DNA of 64,000 nucleotides from Asticcacaulis endophyticus (lineage in GTDB: Bacteria; Pseudomonadota; Alphaproteobacteria; Caulobacterales; Caulobacteraceae). Shown in pieces: positions 26,090 to 34,742 of this stretch. Positions within the stretch are counted from its first letter, which is position 1. Each line of letters starts with the position of its first letter. Below the pieces are notes generated by a model. It ran no database searches. It was not told the DNA's origin and saw only the letters and a program-made list of their open reading frames with translations. The translations under genes and the position numbers were made by a program. Location: contig NZ_BMZB01000006.1 of assembly GCF_014652575.1 (NCBI RefSeq), positions 103,275 through 167,274 on the forward strand, read 5' to 3'.

Positions 26090-28510
26090 ATGAAGGCATC
26101 GGTAGCGATCAGTGCGATGGTTTGGGCTTTAGCGGGGGGCGCAAGCGCCGAAACCCTGACGCTGGACGCCAGTGCACCACCCCTGGCACCGGTCGAGGGC
26201 ACGCTGAAGATGGGTGCAAATCGCGCGCCTGATGGCACCGTTATCTCCGTCAATAACCAGTATTTGATGATCGGCGGCAAGCCGGTCGTGCCGGTCATGG
26301 GCGAGTTTCACTACAGCCGCTTTCCGCGCGCCTATTGGGAGGAGCAACTCCTGAAAATGAAGGCGGCGGGCGTCAATGTCATCGCGACCTACGTCATCTG
26401 GCAGCACCACGAAGAACAGGCTGGTCAGTCGGACTGGGACGGCGACCTTGATCTGCGCGCGTTTATTGAACTGTGCCACAAGCACGGGCTTTATGCGTAC
26501 CTCCGGCCCGGACCGTGGGTCCATGCCGAGGTGCGCTTTGGCGGCATTCCTGACTGGGTCGTTGATTCCGTGCCGACGCGCTCCAATGATCCGACCTATC
26601 TGTCTTACGTCGAAGCGTTTTACAGCAAGGTGGCGGAGCAGTCCAAGGGCCTGCTGTGGAAGGAAGGCGGGCCGGTCATCGGCGTGCAACTCGAGAACGA
26701 ATACAACCGCAATGGTTATCTTCAAGGACGCGACCATATCTCAAAGCTGAAAGAGATCGCGTTGAAGGTCGGGCTGGATGTGCCGCTCTATTCGGTGACG
26801 GGCTGGGATAATGCAGTCTTCCCACGCGGAGAAGTCATTCCGGTGTTTGGCTCCTATGTCGATGAGCCGTGGTCGGCGTCGGCCACCATCCTGCCGCCGA
26901 AGTCGAGCTATATGTTCCAGTTCGGCGTGCGCAATGAAAAAGGGCTGGGGGCGCAGGGCTCAACCTCCACACAGGATGACGGCTCACGCGATACCGACAT
27001 CACGCCGTTTTTCGGGGCGGAATATGGCGGTGGAGTGCCGACCATGTACCGCCGGCGTCCGTTGATTGCGCCTGATGATATCTCCAAGATGACCCTGACC
27101 AAGATCGGCTCAGGCGTGAACCTGATGGGCTATTATATGTTCCAGGGCGGTCAGAACCCACCCGGTGCGCCGACCCGCGAAGAAACCGTGGCGACTGGCG
27201 GCTATAACGATATGGCCAAGCTCGGTTACGATTTTCAGGCCCCGCTGGGTCAGTACGGTCAGGCCCATCCGGTGCTGAACCAATTGAAACCGATCCACTA
27301 TTTCCTTGAAGCGTTTGGCGATCGGCTGGCACCAACCCATACCTATGCGCCGGTGGTGCAGCCGACGGGTTCGGACGATCTGAACACTCTGCGCTGGTCG
27401 TTCCGGGGGGATGGGCAATCCGGCTTTGTGTTCGTCAACAACTATGTTCGTCAGTACGATATGGGTGCGCATGAGGACGTCCGTTTTGAAGTCAAACTGG
27501 CCGGTAAGGTGGTGACCCTGCCGTCAGCGGGCGTGGATATCGACAATGGCGATAACTTCATGTGGCCAGTCAATTTCGACCTGTCGGGGATCAATCTCAA
27601 CTGGGCGACGGCCCAGCCGGTGACCAAAATCACGGACCATGAGGGCGATCTCTATATCTTTGCCCGCAGCGGCGATATCGCGCCGGAATTTGCCTTTGCA
27701 GCCGACGTGACGGTCAAAGGTAGTAAGCTGAAAGATGGTCTGCGCATTGTCTCGGCCAAGGCGGGTACAGGATCGGTGATCCGTGCGACTCAAGCCGGCA
27801 AAACCTCGCGCATCCTACTGTTGACGGATGATCAGGCGAAACATCTGACCAGGGTCGATCTGGGTGGTAAGGCTCATGTGGTGCTAAGCGACGCCCATGT
27901 GTTTGGTAATGATCAGGGCGGGTTTGACCTGCGCCAGACGGGTAAGGCTGATTTCAATTTCAGCATTTATCCGACGCGCGATAAGGCCCCGAACGGCAAT
28001 GTGGCGCTGAAAACCGGCAAAAAAGACGGCATTTTCACAGTTTATCAGGCCAAGCTGCCCGCCAAAACCCTGACGGCCGAACTGACGCCGCTCAGGCCCG
28101 CCCAGAAAGCGCCGCCGCTTAAAACCTACGGGCCGCGCAACACGCCGGTAGTGCCGGAACCGGAAAGCTTTGCCGCGTCTGCCGCATGGACGATCACAGT
28201 GCCATCTGATGCCCTGAGCGGGGTGGCTGATGCGTACCTCGATATTGCCTACCAAGGCGATGTGGCGCGGCTGTTTTCAGGGGCGCGTCTGATTGACGAT
28301 GAGTTCTATAACGGCCTGACCTGGCGGATCGGCCTGAAACGCTATGCGGGGATTATCGATAAGCCGCTAACCCTTACCATCATGCCGATGCGTGAGGATT
28401 CAAAGGTTTATCTTGATGCCAGCGCGCGCCCGCAGTTTACGGACGGACAGGTGGCTAAGGTCACTTCGGTGACCCTGACACCGGAATATGGCCTGACTAT
28501 AAGGCCATAA
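26090..28510 (+). CDS. GH35 beta-galactosidase, exported
   Basis: An 806-residue glycoside hydrolase family 35 enzyme releasing beta-linked galactose from oligo- or polysaccharides in the periplasm. The signal peptide ends near GGASAE. The TIM barrel starts with MGEFHYSRFPRAYWEE; the likely acid/base is the Glu pair in QLENEYNRNG near residue 203 and the nucleophile the Glu in FFGAEYGGG near 311. YLRPGPWVHAE is a further GH35 signature. C-terminal beta domains fill residues 400-806. Terminator upstream, so own promoter. Its last 14 bases overlap the end of a small gene on the other strand. Confidence 0.93.
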   Translation: MKASVAISAMVWALAGGASAETLTLDASAPPLAPVEGTLKMGANRAPDGTVISVNNQYLMIGGKPVVPVMGEFHYSRFPRAYWEEQLLKMKAAGVNVIATYVIWQHHEEQAGQSDWDGDLDLRAFIELCHKHGLYAYLRPGPWVHAEVRFGGIPDWVVDSVPTRSNDPTYLSYVEAFYSKVAEQSKGLLWKEGGPVIGVQLENEYNRNGYLQGRDHISKLKEIALKVGLDVPLYSVTGWDNAVFPRGEVIPVFGSYVDEPWSASATILPPKSSYMFQFGVRNEKGLGAQGSTSTQDDGSRDTDITPFFGAEYGGGVPTMYRRRPLIAPDDISKMTLTKIGSGVNLMGYYMFQGGQNPPGAPTREETVATGGYNDMAKLGYDFQAPLGQYGQAHPVLNQLKPIHYFLEAFGDRLAPTHTYAPVVQPTGSDDLNTLRWSFRGDGQSGFVFVNNYVRQYDMGAHEDVRFEVKLAGKVVTLPSAGVDIDNGDNFMWPVNFDLSGINLNWATAQPVTKITDHEGDLYIFARSGDIAPEFAFAADVTVKGSKLKDGLRIVSAKAGTGSVIRATQAGKTSRILLLTDDQAKHLTRVDLGGKAHVVLSDAHVFGNDQGGFDLRQTGKADFNFSIYPTRDKAPNGNVALKTGKKDGIFTVYQAKLPAKTLTAELTPLRPAQKAPPLKTYGPRNTPVVPEPESFAASAAWTITVPSDALSGVADAYLDIAYQGDVARLFSGARLIDDEFYNGLTWRIGLKRYAGIIDKPLTLTIMPMREDSKVYLDASARPQFTDGQVAKVTSVTLTPEYGLTIRP

Positions 28511-28643
28511 GGATAAACAGCCCAAGCCCCATGACACCCGCCACGCCCAAGGCGCAGATACGGGCGATTTGTTCAATGTCATTGACCGAAAGGGCTGTGG
28601 CATGGCGGCTGCGGGTTGAGATGAGCGCGTTGGAATGTGACAT
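28497..28643 (-). CDS. Small membrane protein, 48 residues, unknown
   Basis: An unrecognised 48-codon gene. The N-terminal 25 residues are polar (MSHSNALIS...SVNDIEQIAR) and the rest is one hydrophobic helix ending FILMAL. AAAGGCGG lies at good spacing before the ATG at 28643. It sits 77 bases downstream of another small single-helix gene on the same strand and overlaps the end of the GH35 gene tail to tail by 14 bases. It could be a bicistronic partner of that gene. No function assigned. Confidence 0.55.
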   Translation of the reverse strand: MSHSNALISTRSRHATALSVNDIEQIARICALGVAGVMGLGLFILMAL

Positions 28644-28720
28644 GACTACCGCCTTTTGAGTTGTGATTTATGGCCTGATGATGTCGCTGCGGGCCATAAA
28701 ATCTCAATGGGGTTTAGAGG

Positions 28721-28921
28721 TCAGACGATCTCGATAATCAGGCCGGGCGAATCGGGCGTGGCCTTGGCTTCTGCGGGTGGTGCGGGCTGTGCGGCGGTGG
28801 TGACCGTTGATACCGATAACCACGCCACGATTAGCACCACGTAGGCGACGACAAACCATTTCAGTCGGCGCATATCAGCCAGGGTGGGGGCGGGCATTTC
28901 ATCTGAAGTGTCGTTTTGCAT
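28721..28921 (-). CDS. Small single-helix membrane protein, 66 residues, unknown
   Basis: Starts at the ATG at 28921, preceded by a strong AAGGAGA. A polar head (MQNDTSDEMPAPTLADMRR) is followed by one helix (about residues 22-40, WFVVAYVVLIVAWLSV) and a proline/alanine-rich tail ending GLIIEIV. The longer frame from 29008 has no ribosome site. Likely inner-membrane anchored with the tail in the periplasm. It is divergent from the acyltransferase gene at 29120. I do not recognise the family. Confidence 0.62.
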   Translation of the reverse strand: MQNDTSDEMPAPTLADMRRLKWFVVAYVVLIVAWLSVSTVTTAAQPAPPAEAKATPDSPGLIIEIV

Positions 28922-29119
28922 ATCCGATCTCCTTACCTTTTCAGGTTTCGTGGCCGGATAGTGCGCTGCGCGGTGTAAGTAATCTGTAGGGCGCTCATTC
29001 CAAATCATAAGACGCGCGCGAATCTCATCACGTTTTTATGGATATGAAAAACAAGTTTGTAAAATAAACCAGTTTGTGTATATCGTCGTTATGTTGAACG
29101 CGCACAGAGGAGGCGGGAC

Positions 29120-30337
29120 ATGACAGATACATCGCAAACGGGGCCAGAGGGACGGTACGGCGCCCTTGATGCCGTAAGGGCAGGCGCATTGATGCTGGGG
29201 GTGGCTCTGCACGCCACCATGGCCTATACCGATCCGCCATTCTGGATCGTGCAGGACGCACAGAGGGATAACGGTTTCTGGATAGGGTTTTTTGTGATCC
29301 ATATTTTCCGCATGAGCCTGTTTTTCATGCTGGCCGGGTTTTTTGCGCGGCTGGTGTTTCATAAATATGGCCTCAAAGGCTTTGTGGCTAACCGTGCCAA
29401 ACGCATTGCCTTACCCTTGGTGGTTTTCTGGCTGCCGGTGATTGCTGCGATCATCACTATAGCCGTCATGACCTCGATGAAGTTCGTCGCCGCCGGAGGT
29501 GTGGCTCCACCCGCACCGCCACCGCCGACCTTAGCGACCTTTCCGCTGACCCACCTGTGGTTCCTGTATATGCTGCTGCTGCTCTATGTCGGGATGCTGG
29601 CCTTACGCGGGATTGTGGTGCTTGTTGACCGTAGTGGGGCTTTGCGCGACGGCCTGGGCAAGCTATTGGGTTGGGGTGTTAAAACCGGCGTGGCTATGCC
29701 CGTGCTGGCCTTGCCATTAGTACTGGTGACGGCGCAGGCGACCGACTGGATGCGCTGGATAGGCATACCAACGCCCGATACCGGCTTTGTGCCCAATGTC
29801 ATGGCCCTGACCGGTTTTGGGGTGGCATTTGTCTTTGGCTGGGGCCTGCATCGTCGGGCGGATTTGCTGACGACACTGGCGAAGCAATGGATGCTCAACC
29901 TGCTGGCAGCCGTTATTTTCACCGTTTATTGCCTGTGGGATATGGATGCGACGGCCAGCTTTGATAAGGTCGCCGGGCGCGATCATCTGATGTATGCCGC
30001 AAGCTACAGTCTGGCGATCTGGACCTGGAGTTTCGGTCTGATCGGGCTGGCGATGAAAACCCTGTCTAAGCCCAGTCAGGTCTGGCGCTTTTTGTCAGAC
30101 TCGTCCTATTGGGTATATATCGTCCACCTGCCGCTGGTGCTGTGGTTTCAGTACCTGCTGATGGATCAGAACTGGCCGGCGGGCGCGAAATTTACCGCCG
30201 TAGTGGCGGGGACCCTGGTCGTCGGGTGGGTCAGCTACCGTTTCGGGGTCAGGCACACGATTATAGGTACGTTACTGAACGGCCGCAAATGCGCGCCCCA
30301 TAAACTGAAACAGGCCGCCGCCCATGCCACGAACTAA
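29120..30337 (+). CDS. Acyltransferase-3 / OpgC-like membrane protein
   Basis: A 405-residue integral membrane acyltransferase with about ten helices. The N-terminal catalytic signature is RYGALDAVRAGALMLGVALHA, whose His aligns with the essential one of acyltransferase-3 proteins, followed by FRMSLFFMLAGFFARL. Members transfer acetyl or succinyl groups to surface sugars or periplasmic glucans. AGAGGAGGCGGG precedes the ATG. It overlaps the next gene by 14 bases and heads a four-gene plus-strand operon ending at 31853. The acceptor is unknown. Confidence 0.87.
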   Translation: MTDTSQTGPEGRYGALDAVRAGALMLGVALHATMAYTDPPFWIVQDAQRDNGFWIGFFVIHIFRMSLFFMLAGFFARLVFHKYGLKGFVANRAKRIALPLVVFWLPVIAAIITIAVMTSMKFVAAGGVAPPAPPPPTLATFPLTHLWFLYMLLLLYVGMLALRGIVVLVDRSGALRDGLGKLLGWGVKTGVAMPVLALPLVLVTAQATDWMRWIGIPTPDTGFVPNVMALTGFGVAFVFGWGLHRRADLLTTLAKQWMLNLLAAVIFTVYCLWDMDATASFDKVAGRDHLMYAASYSLAIWTWSFGLIGLAMKTLSKPSQVWRFLSDSSYWVYIVHLPLVLWFQYLLMDQNWPAGAKFTAVVAGTLVVGWVSYRFGVRHTIIGTLLNGRKCAPHKLKQAAAHATN

Positions 30338-30944
30338 GACAAATCCTGAGCGATCCTTTGCCACAAGCTTTGCGGATGAGGGGCCGCGCGCTCAGGCGGC
30401 GACGGGACTGGTGTTTCTGTGGGCGGGATTGCTCTACGGTGCCCAGACCCTGGCTTACGGCGCCATAGACGCCGGGATGCTGACCCTGACCGGGGTTGGT
30501 CATCTCATCCTGACCATAGCCCCAACCATACCCTTTCTGGCGGTCATCGCCTTTGTGAGTTGGCAGGGTCGGACGTCTCAAAAAGGGGTGGGAACGCGGG
30601 CGCTTACGGCCTGCTACACCTCGGCGGGGCTGGTTAATCTGGTGATCGCCATTGCCTTTGGTGTGCTGGCAGCGCGCAAAGGCAATATGACCATCTGGCT
30701 GTTATACCCGATCGTTATCTGCGCCATGCAGGGGGCAGCCTGGTATGCCGCCTGTGCGATCCGGCGCAAAGTCTGGCTGGGGGTGGTCTCCGCCGGATGG
30801 TTTGCGGTGACGGTGGCATTAACGCTTCTGGTGACGAATGTTCAGGTCTATCTGCTGGTGCTGGGGCTGGCCCTTTGGGCGCTGATGGCTGTCCCCGGCT
30901 ATGTGTTGATGCGACGGGCCGCAAAGGAGCCTTCACATGGGTGA
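30324..30944 (+). CDS. Multi-pass membrane protein, tandem paralogue A
   Basis: A 206-residue protein with about six hydrophobic helices and no family I can name. It aligns along its whole length with the next gene: shared blocks include GxxxYGxQ near residue 38, GHLI near 60, LYPIVICxxxGAAWY near 127 and RRKxWLGVVSAGWF near 148. It begins 14 bases inside the acyltransferase gene and overlaps its paralogue by 8, so the set is translationally coupled. A small sensor or anchor role linked to the downstream regulator is possible but unproven. Confidence 0.75.
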   Translation: MPRTKTNPERSFATSFADEGPRAQAATGLVFLWAGLLYGAQTLAYGAIDAGMLTLTGVGHLILTIAPTIPFLAVIAFVSWQGRTSQKGVGTRALTACYTSAGLVNLVIAIAFGVLAARKGNMTIWLLYPIVICAMQGAAWYAACAIRRKVWLGVVSAGWFAVTVALTLLVTNVQVYLLVLGLALWALMAVPGYVLMRRAAKEPSHG

Positions 30945-31557
30945 ACTCAATCCGCAATCGGCCCGTGATGATCTGGCCTTTATTACCGCTCTTGTGGGCG
31001 AAGGGGCGCGGGCGCAGGTCTCCGGCGGTGTGCTCCTGATGATCGGCGGTATTCTTTACGGGATACAGTGCCTATGCCACTGGGCCGATATGGCGGGGCT
31101 TATCCGGCTGGGCACCGTCGGGCACCTGATCAATGGCATATTGCCGTCGGTGCTGTTTCTGATCGCGGTCGGTATCGTCATGTGGAGGGATCGCCATAAA
31201 ACCCAGACAGGCGTCGCTTCACGCGCCCTCAACTCGGCGTTTGGTGGGGTGGGGTTGGCCAATCTGTTTATGAACTTTGTGTTCGGCTACACCGCTCTGA
31301 TGCACAAACTGTGGTTTATCTGGATGTTGTACCCGATTGTGCTGTGCTCACTTATGGGCGCGGCCTGGTATGTCGCCGTCATTATCCGGCGTAAAGCCTG
31401 GCTGGGGGTAGTGTCCGCCGGATGGTTTACGGCCGCTTTTGCGCTGATGTGGCGGATCGAGACGCCGGATTATATGCTGATCCTGTCGGCGGCGCTGTTC
31501 CTGCTGATGGGCGTGCCAGGCTATGTGTTCATGCGATTGGCAAAGGCGTCAGCGTGA
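30937..31557 (+). CDS. Multi-pass membrane protein, tandem paralogue B
   Basis: 206 residues, the same length as paralogue A, with about six helices and the same conserved blocks (LYPIVLCSLMGAAWY, RRKAWLGVVSAGWF, VPGYVFMRLAK). Its end overlaps the GTG start of the winged-helix regulator in a GTGA arrangement. The pair arose by tandem duplication. The conserved aromatic and basic loop between helices suggests a binding site, but the function is unknown. Confidence 0.76.
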   Translation: MGELNPQSARDDLAFITALVGEGARAQVSGGVLLMIGGILYGIQCLCHWADMAGLIRLGTVGHLINGILPSVLFLIAVGIVMWRDRHKTQTGVASRALNSAFGGVGLANLFMNFVFGYTALMHKLWFIWMLYPIVLCSLMGAAWYVAVIIRRKAWLGVVSAGWFTAAFALMWRIETPDYMLILSAALFLLMGVPGYVFMRLAKASA

Positions 31558-31853
31558 GCGGATTTGATGTCAATCGGCTGGATGACGCCATCCACGGACG
31601 CCTGCGTCTGGGGATCATGGCCTATCTGGCCGATGCCGAATCGGCGGATTTTAATGAGCTTAAGGCCGTGCTTGAGGCCACCCAAGGCAATCTGTCGATC
31701 CATCTGCGTAAGCTTGAAGATGTCGGCTATATCGAGATCATCAAAAGCTTTCAGGGCCGAAAGCCCCTGACCCGCGCGCATATCACGCCCGCGGGTCGTA
31801 AGGCTTTTTCGAACTATCTCAAGGTCTTATCGGGACTTGTGGATAAGTCTTAA
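31554..31853 (+). CDS. Winged-helix transcriptional regulator (HTH_34-like)
   Basis: A 99-residue single-domain DNA-binding protein starting at a GTG (31554) that overlaps the previous stop. The pattern RLRLGIMAYLADAESADF, then LKAVLEATQGNLSIHLRKLEDVGYI, then the wing KPLTRAHITPAGRKAF matches short regulators of the PadR/ArsR-like HTH_34 kind. No ligand domain is present, so the partner may be the two membrane proteins translated just before it. A longer frame from 31422 is a shadow of the membrane gene. Its stop overlaps the convergent gene by four bases (TTAA). Confidence 0.85.
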   Translation: MSGFDVNRLDDAIHGRLRLGIMAYLADAESADFNELKAVLEATQGNLSIHLRKLEDVGYIEIIKSFQGRKPLTRAHITPAGRKAFSNYLKVLSGLVDKS

Positions 31854-32374
31854 GCCAGCATTTCAAGGTGCGCTGCCAATTGCGGCTTGCTTTCCGCCGT
31901 CAGGTCCTTGGGGATTTCAGCCTCGATGGCCGACAGCACGCCCTTACTGAACAGCTTACGCAGTTCGCCAAGCAGCTTGGCGGGGGCAATCACCGTCAAA
32001 CGCTCGAACCTGCCGGAAAGGTAGGCGGCATTGATGGCATCGGCCGCGGTTTTCATCAGGTCGAGCTTGACCTCCTGACGGGCATCGATGTGCGGCTCAG
32101 ACATGCTGCGTTGTGACGAATTGCTCTGGAATACGCGCCCCAGCTTGTCCGGATCGACATCATAGACCTTATCGGCGTCCTGCGCCTGCCAGGACAGGCC
32201 ATCCACGGCTTTCAGGCTCTTACGCGGCTCAATAGTGCTGGGACGGTTGGGCTGGGCGGTGGTAGGCACCTCAGAGCTATCGGTTTCGCGGCAATAGATG
32301 GTGGCAGATTTCCCGCTGGCCGCCAGAACCCATGACACGGTGGCTTTACGCGCCGCCGGTTGAAAATCAGGCAT
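31850..32374 (-). CDS. Host-attachment-family protein (PF10116-like, baeRF fold)
   Basis: A 174-residue cytoplasmic protein. The C-terminal part reads RFERLTVIAPAKLLGELRK, then AEIPKDLTAESKPQLAAHL, the hallmark of the proteobacterial host-attachment family, related to archaeo-eukaryotic release factor domains. The name comes from an Agrobacterium plant-attachment gene; the molecular role is unsettled, possibly ribosome or translation related. Single gene, convergent with the regulator and 94 bases downstream of the rluF-like gene. Confidence 0.82.
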   Translation of the reverse strand: MPDFQPAARKATVSWVLAASGKSATIYCRETDSSEVPTTAQPNRPSTIEPRKSLKAVDGLSWQAQDADKVYDVDPDKLGRVFQSNSSQRSMSEPHIDARQEVKLDLMKTAADAINAAYLSGRFERLTVIAPAKLLGELRKLFSKGVLSAIEAEIPKDLTAESKPQLAAHLEMLA

Positions 32375-32468
32375 ATTCAGATCCTTTCAAGGTGTGAAAC
32401 GATCCCCCTTAAGCCGGGTCAGAGTATGCGCCGATATCGAAAAGATTCAATGCGGTAAGCTTATCCGG

Positions 32469-33233
32469 TCAGGACTGGCTGATCAGCGCCGCCCGTTCCT
32501 CCGGCGTCATATGCCGCCACTGGCCTTCGGGCAGGTCGCCCATATGTAGCGGCCCAATCCGGTCGCGGTAAAGGTCAATAACCCGCAGTTCGACCATGTC
32601 GCACATCCGCCGGATCTGACGATTGCGGCCTTCTTTCAGGATAAAGCTCAAGGATTGTTCGCCGGTTTGGGTGACGATGGCGGGCTTAAGCTTGCGCCCG
32701 TCCAAGGTCAGGCCGTGACGCAACCATTGCAGCTTTTCCTCAAACACAGCCCCGCGCACCCGGACGTGGTATTCTTTTTCAAGGTCACTTTCCGGGCCGA
32801 TAATCGCTTTGGCCAGCACGCCGTCCTCAGACATGATTAGAAGCCCGTGCGAGTCCTTATCCAGCCTCCCGACGGGCGCCAGCTTGGAATGTTGGTCCGG
32901 GAAAACCTCAGCCGGGCCATAGACATTGGCGCGACGGATCATACGTACCGCCGGGATCTCGCCGGCTTCAGGTGTGCCGGACACGATGCCAATGGGTTTG
33001 TGATACAGAATCGTCATGCGCGTATCGAGGGCGTCCTTACCCTCGTCGTCGATAGTGACCGTCTGACCCTTTTCGATCTTGCGGCCCGCATCGGTGACGC
33101 GCACACCATCGACCAAAATCTGACCGCGTTCGATCAAACTATCGGCTTCACGCCGCGAACACACACCCGATTGCGCCAGCCATTTGTTGACGCGCACGGG
33201 CTCATCACCGTCATAAATCTTGCTCAAAGCCAT
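32469..33233 (-). CDS. rluF: 23S rRNA pseudouridine synthase, RluB/RluF type
   Basis: A 254-residue RsuA-family enzyme converting a specific 23S rRNA uridine to pseudouridine. An S4 RNA-binding domain covers residues 12-60 (VRVNKWLAQSGVCSRREADSL). The catalytic aspartate is D125 in PVGRLDKDSHGLL, and LKEGRNRQIRRMCDMVEL is the family's C-terminal signature. Length and the KDSHG motif fit RluF better than RluB, but the target uridine is not certain. Confidence 0.85.
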   Translation of the reverse strand: MALSKIYDGDEPVRVNKWLAQSGVCSRREADSLIERGQILVDGVRVTDAGRKIEKGQTVTIDDEGKDALDTRMTILYHKPIGIVSGTPEAGEIPAVRMIRRANVYGPAEVFPDQHSKLAPVGRLDKDSHGLLIMSEDGVLAKAIIGPESDLEKEYHVRVRGAVFEEKLQWLRHGLTLDGRKLKPAIVTQTGEQSLSFILKEGRNRQIRRMCDMVELRVIDLYRDRIGPLHMGDLPEGQWRHMTPEERAALISQS

Positions 33234-33275
33234 GCCGCCTCCCTTAGCGACAAAGCTTTCGTCGCGCCATAGTTT

Positions 33276-34619
33276 TTATGCGGAGGTCAGGTGGTAAAAG
33301 GCGCTGGCGTGGGGGCGCAGTTCGGTTTTCAGCGCCGTGTCCATAACCCGAAGGTCTTTGCGGGCCCAGATATCGCGCACTTTCACCTTGTTTTTCAGCC
33401 CCATAAGTTTGAACAGTTCACTGACGGCTTTAGGTTGGTCGGAAATGTTGAACAGGGCCAGATAGCGGCCTTTAGGGGCATCGGCGATCCAGCCAATCTG
33501 GCCGTCGCGTTTGAAGAGTACGCGGTTGTTTGAGCTTTTCTGATTGACGGCAATGACTTCGGGATTGGTCAAAAGGTCAAGCGTCGCCTGATCCATCGCG
33601 CGCAGATCGCCGCCCATGATCAACGGAGAGCGCGCAATCGACCACAGGGTCATCAGGGTTTGCTGCTCATCGGGTGTGAACTTGGTCTTGCGCTGCCCCA
33701 TGGCCAGCAGCCCCAGCGGCAACATGTCGGCATCGGGCCAGGCGCCGGGTTTGCGGTACGGGTTCCAGTTTTCCAGCCGCTGGAATTGATCGCGCAGCAG
33801 TTTCCAGTCATCCCAGAAGTCATCGGAAATCCGCCACATTTGGGCATATTTCGGCACATGATGGGCCCAGTTGAGATCGGTCTCACCGGGCGACAGGCTC
33901 AAAATCATCGGGCGGCCAGAGGCGGCAATGGCCTTATGGGCTGCCTCGATCTCGCGCCAGTTATCACCATAGGGGCGGGACATGTCATCCATCTTGACGA
34001 AATCGACGCCCCAGTCGGCAAACAGCTTAAAGACCGAGTTGTAGTACGCCTGCGCCCCCGGCTTGGTCATATCGACGCCGTACATGTCGCCGTTCCAGGT
34101 GCAGGTGGAGTTGGTATTGGCGATATCCTGCGCGCGGACTGTGGTGCCTAAAATGGGGACGTTCTGCGCCACCGCCTGACGCGGAATCCCTCTCATGATA
34201 TGGACGCCGAATTTCAGACCCATTTTGTGAACCTGATCAGACAAGGGTTTGAAGCCCTTGCCATTTTCTGATGACGGGAAACGATTAGGAGCGGGCAGAA
34301 GGCGGCCATTTCCGTCCATGGTCAGGGGGGCGTCTTTACGGTAATTATAACCGTCGGCATTGGGTTCGTACCACTGGATATCGACGGTAAAGACATCGTA
34401 ACCGGATGGCAGCAGCTTATCGGCCATGATGTGGGCGTTTTCCACGGCCTGAGCTTCGGTGATGGTGGTGGCGAACGAGTTCCAGCTATTCCATCCCATC
34501 GGTGGGGTTGGGGCCAGCACCGGCTGTGCGGCAAAGCTGATACCGGATGTGGCCGCGAATGTCGTGGCTGTGGCGCCGCCGATCAGGGCGCGCCGGTTGA
34601 GTTGCCATTTTCCTGTCAT
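33276..34619 (-). CDS. GH27 alpha-galactosidase, exported
   Basis: A 447-residue glycoside hydrolase family 27 enzyme cleaving terminal alpha-galactose. The N-terminus NRRALIGGATATTF looks like a twin-arginine signal. PPMGWNSWNSF opens the barrel; the nucleophile is the first Asp of VKMDD near residue 210. Two ATGs are adjacent; the second (34619) is better spaced from GGAGG. With the GH35 gene it gives the region activity on alpha- and beta-galactosides, and it may be co-regulated through the palindromes upstream. Confidence 0.92.
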   Translation of the reverse strand: MTGKWQLNRRALIGGATATTFAATSGISFAAQPVLAPTPPMGWNSWNSFATTITEAQAVENAHIMADKLLPSGYDVFTVDIQWYEPNADGYNYRKDAPLTMDGNGRLLPAPNRFPSSENGKGFKPLSDQVHKMGLKFGVHIMRGIPRQAVAQNVPILGTTVRAQDIANTNSTCTWNGDMYGVDMTKPGAQAYYNSVFKLFADWGVDFVKMDDMSRPYGDNWREIEAAHKAIAASGRPMILSLSPGETDLNWAHHVPKYAQMWRISDDFWDDWKLLRDQFQRLENWNPYRKPGAWPDADMLPLGLLAMGQRKTKFTPDEQQTLMTLWSIARSPLIMGGDLRAMDQATLDLLTNPEVIAVNQKSSNNRVLFKRDGQIGWIADAPKGRYLALFNISDQPKAVSELFKLMGLKNKVKVRDIWARKDLRVMDTALKTELRPHASAFYHLTSA

Positions 34620-34655
34620 CATGACCTCCGTTATTTATTTGTCCGACTATTGCAA

Positions 34656-34674
34656 TGGTCTGGCCAATTTGCCA
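34656..34674. promoter_or_regulatory. Overlapping palindromes upstream of GH27 gene
   Basis: TGGTCTGGCCA (34656-34666) and TGGCCAATTTGCCA (34661-34674) are near-perfect inverted repeats, 34-52 bases upstream of the alpha-galactosidase start and 69 or more from purD. This spacing suits repression of the GH27 promoter by a dimeric regulator of GntR or similar type. Confidence 0.4.
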
Positions 34675-34742
34675 ACCCTTTTTTCAGGAAAATGTCGAGG
34701 GGCTCTTGACGGCGAGCCTTACCTCAACCAAGCCATGGCACC

